Source of the DNA: Acidimicrobiaceae bacterium UBA2093
GTDB lineage: Bacteria > Actinomycetota > Acidimicrobiia > Acidimicrobiales > Ilumatobacteraceae
Assembly (NCBI GenBank): GCA_002331255.1
Contig: DCZD01000025.1
Span: forward strand, 4,963 to 10,991
Length of the DNA: 6,029 nt
Reading direction: 5' to 3'
Shown in pieces: positions 1-4,578 of this stretch. Positions within the stretch are counted from its first letter, which is position 1. The number at the start of each line of letters is the position of its first letter. The notes under the pieces were generated by a model. That model had not been told where the DNA came from. It saw only the letters and a list, made by a program, of their open reading frames with translations, and searched no databases. The translations under genes were made by a program, and so were the position numbers.

Positions 1-2
1 TG

Positions 3-476
3 TTGCGTCAAGTTCGTGAGCGACGCAATGCACAGGCACTGGAGGAGGCCCGTCGAATTGCGGCTGGCTACGAGAGCAAGTACTCCACGACGCAGTCGAA
101 GTACAAGAACATCCCAAAGGTGTCAGCGCGTGCTCAGACCGCGATCAACGCGGCACTTGGTCAACTTGGAGTGAAGTACCAATATGCGCGAAGTGAACCA
201 GGTGTGGCTTTTGACTGCTCCGGTCTCACGTCTTATGCATGGGGTCGAGCTGGGGTCGGGCTGCAACGCAGTTCTCGAACTCAGTACTCAAGCCTCCCAA
301 AGATTCCGACAGAACTTGCCGCGCCAGGTGACTTGGTGTTTACCGGATCTCCAATTCACCACGTCGGCATCTATCTCGGTGGCGGGCAGATGGTGCACGC
401 CCCTCAGACCGGTGACGTCGTGAAGGTATCGCCTGTTCGCTGGTACAAGGTCGTGGGTGTCGTCCGCCCCGGCTGA
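3..476 (+). CDS. NlpC/P60 family cell-wall peptidase, C-terminal part (5' end outside window)
   Basis: The last 157 codons of a C40 (NlpC/P60) cysteine peptidase; family members cleave peptide stems of peptidoglycan outside the cytoplasm. The reading frame is open to the window edge, so the TTG at base 3 is probably not the true start. Residues 1-35 (numbered from base 3) are charged and Ala/Glu/Arg-rich, like the end of the coiled-coil region that often precedes this domain in actinobacterial cell-wall hydrolases. The catalytic domain follows from about residue 43: the nucleophile Cys72 in FDCSG, His120 in HHVGIY and the third catalytic position His132 in MVHAP. All three are present and the domain ends close to the C-terminus (GVVRPG), as expected. 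A signal peptide cannot be assessed because the N-terminus is missing. The next gene lies 33 bp downstream on the same strand with no obvious functional link. The family call is firm; the exact substrate bond is unknown. Confidence 0.9.
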   Translation: MRQVRERRNAQALEEARRIAAGYESKYSTTQSKYKNIPKVSARAQTAINAALGQLGVKYQYARSEPGVAFDCSGLTSYAWGRAGVGLQRSSRTQYSSLPKIPTELAAPGDLVFTGSPIHHVGIYLGGGQMVHAPQTGDVVKVSPVRWYKVVGVVRPG

Positions 477-495
477 TCACACGAACACCCGCCCG

Positions 496-504
496 TACTA
501 CGGT
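496..504 (+). promoter_or_regulatory. candidate -10 box for a leaderless phosphotransferase gene
   Basis: The 33-bp gap after the peptidase gene contains overlapping -10-like hexamers, TACTAC (496-501) and TACGGT (499-504). The TTG at 510 lies 8 nt after the first box, and the GTG at 513 lies 8 nt after the second. No Shine-Dalgarno sequence precedes either start. The arrangement resembles those before the ferredoxin and pcrA genes in this window and suggests a leaderless or near-leaderless transcript. No convincing -35 element is visible. Confidence 0.4.
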
Positions 505-509
505 TCGCA

Positions 510-1535
510 TTGGTGGTTGCGGGGATCAACGAAGTCAATGTCGGTCGTTGGTTAAACGACAACATCGACGGATTCACGTCGCCGTATTCGTACTCCCTCA
601 TCGCGGGTGGACGCAGCAACCTCACCTACAAGGTGACGGACTCAGCGGGTCGTCACGTGGTGCTTCGCCGCCCGCCGCTTGGCCACGTTCTCGCCACAGC
701 ACATGACATGGCACGCGAACATCGCATCGTTTCCGCGATCGGATCTTCGTCAGTCCCTGTTCCGAGAACACTCGGTATCTGCACAGATCTGTCAGTGAAT
801 GATGCGCCGTTCTACGTCATGTCCTTTGTCGAAGGTGTAGTCCTTGATTCACCCACCAAAGGTGAGACTTTGCAAACGCCGCTTCGCCGCGTGGCCTCTG
901 ATCACCTCATCGATGTGCTCGCTGATCTGCACTCGCTCAATGTCGATGACATCGGACTTGGAGATCTGGCCAAGAGGACGGGCTACATCGAGCGGCAAGT
1001 GAAGCGTTGGACGACTCAATGGGAGAACTCGAAGACACGCGATCTAAGCGCGATTGATGAAGTTGCTCGAATTCTCGCAAACAACATCCCGCCACAGCAG
1101 GGAGTGGTTGTGACACATGGGGATTACCGATTTGGCAATTGCTTGACAGATATCGCGACTGGACAAATTGTCGCGGTGCTCGATTGGGAATTGTGCACCC
1201 TCGGTGATCCGTTGGCAGACCTCGGCTACATCGGTGTGTATTGGACCGACAATGGGCACCCGTTGCTGCGTGAGGTAGATCCGTCAGGCATCGAGGGGTT
1301 TCCCAAGTACGCAGAACTCGTGCAGCGTTACGCCGACAAGACCGGCCGTGATGTGTCGAACGTGGGGTACTACCGGGCGTTCTCTAGTTGGCGACTCGCA
1401 ATCATCAGTGAGGGTGTTTTCGCACGTTTCACCAAGGGTGCCATGGGCGATACGGATCAAGACACGGCGGTCATGAAAGCGAGTACTGAAGTGCTGGCAG
1501 AATCTGCGTTACAAGCGGTGAGGGAGATGTCATGA
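510..1535 (+). CDS. Phosphotransferase family protein (APH/choline-kinase fold, ACAD10/11 N-terminal-like)
   Basis: A 341-residue soluble protein with the aminoglycoside-phosphotransferase (APH) fold, of the subgroup related to the kinase domain of ACAD10/ACAD11. In those proteins the kinase phosphorylates 4-hydroxyacyl-CoA during fatty-acid breakdown. Visible motifs: the glycine-rich nucleotide loop AGGRSNLTY (32-40); VLRRPPLGH (51-59), where the usual ATP-contacting Lys appears to be replaced by Arg; a conserved TAHDMAREHR segment (63-72); the catalytic Brenner motif HGDYRFGN (203-210) with presumed catalytic Asp205; and the metal-binding LDWE (224-227). Length is normal for a stand-alone member. 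The start is TTG at 510, or the adjacent GTG at 513; neither has a Shine-Dalgarno sequence. The stop overlaps the next gene's ATG (ATGA), so the two are probably translated together. The sequence gives no support for antibiotic resistance. Hydroxyacyl-CoA or a related small alcohol is the likely substrate class, by inference only. Confidence 0.88.
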   Translation: MVVAGINEVNVGRWLNDNIDGFTSPYSYSLIAGGRSNLTYKVTDSAGRHVVLRRPPLGHVLATAHDMAREHRIVSAIGSSSVPVPRTLGICTDLSVNDAPFYVMSFVEGVVLDSPTKGETLQTPLRRVASDHLIDVLADLHSLNVDDIGLGDLAKRTGYIERQVKRWTTQWENSKTRDLSAIDEVARILANNIPPQQGVVVTHGDYRFGNCLTDIATGQIVAVLDWELCTLGDPLADLGYIGVYWTDNGHPLLREVDPSGIEGFPKYAELVQRYADKTGRDVSNVGYYRAFSSWRLAIISEGVFARFTKGAMGDTDQDTAVMKASTEVLAESALQAVREMS

Positions 1536-2275
1536 CGAGCGATGCGTTGAACGGATGGGTGCGAGGGTCATTCTCGTCAGGTGGACTGACGCGCGACACG
1601 TATCGAAAGGGAAACGGTCCTGCAGTCGTCGTTGTGCATGAAATTCCCGGTGTCACACCTGCGGTCATTCGATTCGCCGAAGATGTCGTTGCACGTGGCT
1701 TCACAGTGGTCATGCCTGATCTTGTCGGCACAGCTGGCAAGGAGGTAAGTGGCGGATACATCGGGAGGTCGATGCTGAAGGTCTGCATCTCTCGTGAGTT
1801 CACGACAATGGCGATGAACAAGACATCCCCGATCATCTCCTGGTTGAGAGCACTTGCCAGGTCGCTTCATCAGGAACTGGGTGGCAAAGGTGTTGGCGCC
1901 GTCGGCATGTGCTTCAGCGGCGGATTTGCACTCGGCATGATGGTGGACGACATCATGGTCGCACCGGTGTTGTCGCAGCCGTCACTTCCGTTTGCAGTTA
2001 GCAAGAGCCGCGCTCGTGATCTCAACTTGTCGCCCGATGATGCGTTGGTCGTGAAGCGCCGTGCCGCTGCAGGCTGTCAAGTGCTTGGTCTTCGTTTTGA
2101 TCAGGACAAGCTCGTTGGTGATCGATTCTCGATGTTGCGCGACATGCTTGGCGATGCATTCATCGCCATCGAACTTCCCTCAAAGGACAAGAAGGATCAC
2201 TCGGTTCTCACCGAACAGCGAGATGACGCGGCGGTGAACAGAGTCCTCGATTTCTTCGCATCTAAGTTGCTCTGA
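1532..2275 (+). CDS. Dienelactone hydrolase family protein (alpha/beta hydrolase)
   Basis: A 247-residue cytoplasmic alpha/beta hydrolase of the dienelactone hydrolase family, whose founding members open lactone rings in chloroaromatic catabolism; many relatives act on other esters. Features seen: the family's VVVHEIPG strand-turn with Glu37; the nucleophile elbow GMCFSGG with Cys127 as the presumed nucleophile; Asp192 in the FDQDKLV segment; and His223 in DHSVLTE. Together these give a complete Cys-Asp-His triad plus the Glu that activates the Cys in the classic enzyme. Ser129 also lies in the elbow, but spacing fits Cys127 better. No signal peptide or membrane segment is visible. The ATG overlaps the upstream stop as ATGA and has an AGGGAG ribosome site at 1521-1526, 5 nt ahead, so translational coupling to the phosphotransferase is likely. 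The pair suggests a small catabolic operon, but the true substrate is unknown and a role in chloroaromatic breakdown should not be assumed. Confidence 0.88.
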   Translation: MTSDALNGWVRGSFSSGGLTRDTYRKGNGPAVVVVHEIPGVTPAVIRFAEDVVARGFTVVMPDLVGTAGKEVSGGYIGRSMLKVCISREFTTMAMNKTSPIISWLRALARSLHQELGGKGVGAVGMCFSGGFALGMMVDDIMVAPVLSQPSLPFAVSKSRARDLNLSPDDALVVKRRAAAGCQVLGLRFDQDKLVGDRFSMLRDMLGDAFIAIELPSKDKKDHSVLTEQRDDAAVNRVLDFFASKLL

Positions 2276-2286
2276 CTTCGGACAGT

Positions 2287-2309
2287 AGACCAATCGGTTC
2301 AATTGGTCT
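2287..2309. terminator. hairpin between convergent genes, possible bidirectional terminator
   Basis: A perfect 8-bp inverted repeat, AGACCAAT (2287-2294) and ATTGGTCT (2302-2309), with a 7-nt loop. It begins 11 bp after the hydrolase stop, and the yaaA stop codon (2299-2301, minus strand) sits in the loop. The position between convergent genes fits a shared terminator. There is no T-tract on either side and the stem is only 3/8 G-C, so it may be a weak or Rho-assisted stop. Confidence 0.5.
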
Positions 2310-3021
2310 CTATGAGCACCGTGTAGTCAGGGTGTTTGAATGACGTTGCAGCCTTCGCAATCGATACACCTTTCGACGTTGCGATCAACACGTGCCGTGC
2401 GAGTAAACCCTTTGCAGCCTTTGCGTTGTGGCCCCCGACGGTGCCGCCGCGTTTTGACACAAGCTCAAGTCTGATGGTGTTGGGTAGTTGAGCCCAGTCG
2501 ATTGCGCCACGGTGTTCTTGTGGCAATAGATCAATGATTTCGCGCCGTCGTGCGACCTTGGTCAATGCCTCAGTCACCTCAGGCCGCCACCATGGAGCTA
2601 GCGCACCGAGGGGTGCGAGGCGGGCGCCCATCTTCAACCGGTAGTCAGGCAGGGGATCGCTAGCCATGACGAGGCCTGTCAGCCCGCTCACTATCGCAAT
2701 AGACGATGCCGCTTGTTTGCGTTCCGATGCAGTGAGTGACGCAAGGTCAAGGTGATCCCACACGACGCCGGTGTAGCGCTGCCACGCGGGAAGTGTCGAC
2801 GCACCAAGCAATGCAAAATTCGCTCGACGTGCTCGTTCGAGGTGCACACCTTTGACACCGAGGAGCGCCGCATCGCCACCGCGCGCTTTCGTCAGTGCCG
2901 AAACAACAGTGAGACACTTGTCCTGCAGTGTCTCACTGAATGTGCCCGAATCGACTTTCCATGGTCGGCGAACATCGCCGCCTTCGGCCTTTCCCTCAGA
3001 TGGCGGAAGAAGAATGAGAAT
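2299..3021 (-). CDS. yaaA: YaaA/DUF328 family peroxide-stress protein, probable ATT start
   Basis: A member of the YaaA (DUF328/UPF0246) family. In E. coli YaaA limits free iron and DNA damage during peroxide stress. Residues are numbered from the proposed ATT at 3021-3019 (240 residues, the normal family length). The N-terminal strand plus LPPSEGK (5-11) is the actinobacterial counterpart of LISPAK in the E. coli protein. Further on come YTGVVWDHLDL (83-93), VSGLTGLV (111-118; the usual Tyr of SGLYG is Thr here), PDYRLKMGARL (125-135), WWRPEV (144-149) and the C-terminal HNAKAAKGLLAR (198-209). The first in-frame ATG, GTG or TTG is GTG at 2847, which would remove 58 residues including LPPSEGK; the frame upstream stays open to a TGA at 3069-3067. 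ATT at 3021 is preferred because GGAG (3033-3030) lies 8 nt ahead and homologues begin about there. CTG at 3057 or a one-base sequencing error are the alternatives. The gene converges on the hydrolase gene and diverges from the ferredoxin-P450 unit. Family is confident; the start is not. Confidence 0.78.
   Translation of the reverse strand: MLILLPPSEGKAEGGDVRRPWKVDSGTFSETLQDKCLTVVSALTKARGGDAALLGVKGVHLERARRANFALLGASTLPAWQRYTGVVWDHLDLASLTASERKQAASSIAIVSGLTGLVMASDPLPDYRLKMGARLAPLGALAPWWRPEVTEALTKVARRREIIDLLPQEHRGAIDWAQLPNTIRLELVSKRGGTVGGHNAKAAKGLLARHVLIATSKGVSIAKAATSFKHPDYTVLIETN
2907..2938. repeat. perfect 12-bp inverted repeat made of two AGTGNNNCACT units
   Basis: CAGTGAGACACT (2907-2918) and AGTGTCTCACTG (2927-2938) are perfect reverse complements separated by 8 nt. 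Each arm also contains its own small palindrome, AGTG-AGA-CACT (2908-2918) and AGTG-TCT-CACT (2927-2937), so the element is also two tandem AGTGNNNCACT sites 19 bp apart. It lies inside the yaaA coding region (about codons 28-39), and its nearer edge is 136 bp before the ferredoxin start. It could be a two-site operator or an mRNA hairpin near the 5' end of yaaA; the sequence alone does not decide. Confidence 0.7.
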
Positions 3022-3029
3022 GGATGACG

Positions 3030-3033
3030 CTCC
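3030..3033 (-). promoter_or_regulatory. Shine-Dalgarno-like GGAG placing the yaaA start at ATT 3021
   Basis: On the minus strand GGAG (3033-3030) is followed by 8 nt and then ATT at 3021, directly before the conserved LILLPPSEGK segment. This is the same spacing as the AGGAG before the P450 gene. It is the main local argument for translation starting at the unusual ATT rather than at the downstream GTG (2847), which would cut off the conserved N-terminus. Confidence 0.45.
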
Positions 3034-3042
3034 GATGTGCTC

Positions 3043-3070
3043 ATTCTTGTCTGTCAGCCGTACTCTTCAA
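3043..3070 (-). promoter_or_regulatory. weak candidate promoter for yaaA, overlapping the divergent ferredoxin promoter
   Basis: On the minus strand TTGAAG (3070-3065) and AAGAAT (3048-3043) are separated by 16 bp, each matching 4 of 6 consensus positions for a housekeeping sigma factor. A transcript from here would have a short leader containing the GGAG at 3033-3030. The -10 hexamer lacks the usual first T, so this is only a candidate. It overlaps the -10 box proposed for the divergent ferredoxin gene. Confidence 0.2.
3061..3066 (+). promoter_or_regulatory. -10 box for a leaderless ferredoxin-P450 transcript
   Basis: TACTCT at 3061-3066 fits the TANNNT actinobacterial -10 pattern and is followed by exactly 7 nt before the ferredoxin ATG at 3074. 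That spacing puts the transcription start at or next to the A of ATG. No Shine-Dalgarno sequence precedes this ATG, which fits leaderless translation. No clear -35 element is seen. Confidence 0.5.
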
Positions 3071-3073
3071 GTC

Positions 3074-3268
3074 ATGCGAGTGCGAGTTGATACGGCCAAA
3101 TGCCAAGGACACAATCGGTGCTATGCGTTGGCACCAGAGCTGTTCGACGTCGACGACTACGGAAACGCACATGAGTTGAACGACGGTGTGGTGCCGGCCG
3201 GGCTCGAAGACAAGGCGCGATTGGCTTTGGCCAATTGCCCTGAATACGCAATCTCGATTGAGGAGTGA
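3074..3268 (+). CDS. Small single-cluster ferredoxin, probable electron donor to the adjacent P450
   Basis: A 64-residue soluble ferredoxin of the type found beside actinobacterial P450 genes. It starts MRVRVD and keeps Cys10, Cys16 and Cys55 followed by Pro56, while the second position of the usual four-Cys motif is His13 (CQGHNRC). Three cysteines with a non-Cys fourth position usually indicate a [3Fe-4S] cluster; a His-ligated [4Fe-4S] is the alternative. The conserved PELFDVDDYGNA segment (21-32) and the acidic C-terminus are typical, and the length is normal for the group. ATG 3074 is chosen because the family begins here and a -10 box lies 7 nt upstream; the frame stays open further upstream, but that stretch is antisense to yaaA. 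The gene ends 5 bp before the P450 ATG, so the two are cotranscribed. It should pass electrons from an unseen ferredoxin reductase to the P450. Confidence 0.9.
   Translation: MRVRVDTAKCQGHNRCYALAPELFDVDDYGNAHELNDGVVPAGLEDKARLALANCPEYAISIEE
3261..3265 (+). promoter_or_regulatory. ribosome binding site that sets the P450 start at ATG 3274
   Basis: AGGAG at 3261-3265 lies in the last codons of the ferredoxin gene, 8 nt before ATG 3274. The other possible P450 start, GTG 3265, overlaps the end of this site and has no Shine-Dalgarno sequence of its own at a usable distance, so ATG 3274 is preferred. Confidence 0.65.
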
Positions 3269-3273
3269 GCGAC

Positions 3274-4506
3274 ATGACCAATTTGTACGGTCCCGTCTCT
3301 GATTGGCAGAACGATTTCGATCACGCCGACCCGAGTTACAACGAGAACATCCACGAAATTTGGAATGACCTTCTTGAGAACAAGAAGTGTCCGGTTGCCC
3401 ACACCGCGCGTTACGGCGGCACCTGGTTGCCACTGACACATGAGTACGTGCACGAAATTGCCTATGACACCGAACATTTCACAAGTCGGTCAGTTGTCGT
3501 CAGTCGCTTAAAGCCAAGCCAGATGGAAATCCCACCGCCGCCTGCACCAATCGGGAACGCACCACCAATCTCAAGTGATCCACCTTTCCATCATGAGGCA
3601 CGTCGTTTGCTCTTGCCGGCTTTCGCGCCGAAGAAGATCGAGCCATGGGAGGACGAGGTTCGACAAATTTGCAATGAGCTCATCGACAACATGGGTGATG
3701 CAGAGTTCGTCGATGCAGCAATTCAGTACGCCCAGCACATTCCGGTCATGGTCATTGCCCGCATGCTCGGCCTTCCGTTGGAGGATTCAGACAAGTTCCG
3801 TGGTTGGGTGCACTTGGTGCTCGAATCTGTGAACGAAGAGCCAGAGAAGCGTCGAAAGAAATTTGAAGAGTTTGAGGCCTATCTCAGCTACCACGTTCAG
3901 GACCACATCGAGAATCCACGTGATGACCTGATCACGTACCTCTTGAACGCAGAAATCATGGGTAACAAGTTGATGCCCGAGCACGTGCGCGGGACCATCG
4001 TGTTGCTTCTCATCGCAGGCATTGACACCACATGGAGTGGTATCGGCTCCTCGTTGTGGCACCTTGCGACGAATTCGGTTGATCGTCGTCGCCTTGTTGA
4101 GAACCCGGGTCTTCGTCCGACGGCGGTCGAAGAATTCCTCCGCGCATATGCACCAGTAACCATGGCGCGGCTCGTTAAAGAGGACTACGACTTCCACGGT
4201 TGTCCGATGAAGGCAGAGGACTGGGTTCTTCTTCCGTTCCCCGCAGCAAACCGTGATCCCAGCGTGTTCGAAGAAGCAGACAAAGTCATCATCGACCGCG
4301 AAGAGAACCGTCATGCAGCGTTCGGCCTCGGCATTCATCGCTGCGTCGGATCCAACCTTGCCCGACTTGAGATGAATGTCGCCATCGACGTGTTCCTTGA
4401 GCGATTCCCAGACTTCGAACTCAACACGTCGGAAGAAGTGAAGTGGAGCGTGGGGCAGGTGCGCGGTCCGCGATCGCTGCCCGTACGCGTTCTCGCGCGT
4501 CGCTGA
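3274..4506 (+). CDS. Cytochrome P450 monooxygenase
   Basis: A 410-residue soluble bacterial cytochrome P450, a heme-thiolate monooxygenase that uses electrons delivered by a ferredoxin to split O2. Landmarks, numbered from ATG 3274: a Pro-rich stretch (about 87-104) in the B-C loop region; DPPFHHEARRLLLPAF (102-117), where the C-helix HxxxR contacts heme propionate; the I-helix oxygen-activation motif AGIDTT (248-253) with its acid-alcohol pair; the K-helix ExxR (Glu287-Arg290); the meander AANRDP (324-329); and the heme-binding loop FGLGIHRCVG (350-359) with Cys357 as axial ligand. All essential elements are present and length is typical. There is no membrane anchor, so it is cytosolic. GTG 3265 would add three residues and overlap the ferredoxin stop by 4 bp; ATG 3274 has the AGGAG site. 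The upstream ferredoxin is the likely redox partner. I cannot assign a CYP family or substrate; steroid, terpenoid, fatty-acid or xenobiotic oxidation are all possible. Confidence 0.94.
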   Translation: MTNLYGPVSDWQNDFDHADPSYNENIHEIWNDLLENKKCPVAHTARYGGTWLPLTHEYVHEIAYDTEHFTSRSVVVSRLKPSQMEIPPPPAPIGNAPPISSDPPFHHEARRLLLPAFAPKKIEPWEDEVRQICNELIDNMGDAEFVDAAIQYAQHIPVMVIARMLGLPLEDSDKFRGWVHLVLESVNEEPEKRRKKFEEFEAYLSYHVQDHIENPRDDLITYLLNAEIMGNKLMPEHVRGTIVLLLIAGIDTTWSGIGSSLWHLATNSVDRRRLVENPGLRPTAVEEFLRAYAPVTMARLVKEDYDFHGCPMKAEDWVLLPFPAANRDPSVFEEADKVIIDREENRHAAFGLGIHRCVGSNLARLEMNVAIDVFLERFPDFELNTSEEVKWSVGQVRGPRSLPVRVLARR

Positions 4507-4507
4507 C

Positions 4508-4547
4508 ACGTCGCGCGACGTACGAGAACTCGGGGACACTCGTTCTC
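4508..4547. terminator. palindromic spacer after the P450 gene, possible weak terminator
   Basis: Directly after the P450 stop lies a perfect 14-bp palindrome, ACGTCGCGCGACGT (4508-4521). It is followed by a 6-bp inverted repeat, GAGAAC (4524-4529) and GTTCTC (4542-4547), with a 12-nt loop. Another GTTCTC sits at 4489-4494 inside the end of the P450 gene and could compete for the same GAGAAC. There is no T-tract. The region could end P450 transcription or bind a protein; neither is established by sequence. Confidence 0.3.
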
Positions 4548-4563
4548 CGACACAGCCCCGTCT

Positions 4564-4569
4564 TACACT
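4564..4569 (+). promoter_or_regulatory. -10 box for a near-leaderless pcrA transcript
   Basis: TACACT at 4564-4569 matches the TANNNT -10 pattern and lies 9 nt before the helicase ATG at 4579. No Shine-Dalgarno sequence precedes the ATG. Transcription would begin within a few bases of the start codon. No clear -35 element is visible. Confidence 0.45.
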
Positions 4570-4578
4570 GGCTCGGTC

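Noticed and set aside
482..507. 5-bp inverted repeat CGAAC/GTTCG as a terminator after the peptidase gene
   Set aside because: Stem too short with a 16-nt loop and no T-tract; expected by chance.
510..1535. Antibiotic-resistance aminoglycoside phosphotransferase
   Set aside because: Shares the fold and Brenner motif, but the sequence matches the ACAD10/11-like housekeeping subgroup and the operon context is metabolic.
2752..3027. 91-codon plus-strand reading frame opposite yaaA
   Set aside because: No recognisable domain; it is the reverse frame of a well-supported gene.
2852..3073. In-frame upstream extension of the ferredoxin on the plus strand
   Set aside because: The frame is open but lies antisense to the conserved yaaA N-terminus, and the family starts at MRVRVD (3074) right behind a -10 box.
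3265..3273. GTG 3265 as the P450 start (4-bp GTGA overlap with the ferredoxin stop)
   Set aside because: It overlaps the AGGAG that serves ATG 3274 and has no ribosome site of its own; it would add only three residues, so it remains a minor alternative.
3787..4539. 250-codon minus-strand reading frame opposite the P450 gene
   Set aside because: The P450 motifs on the plus strand are complete; the minus frame has no family resemblance, and long antisense frames are common in codon-biased DNA.
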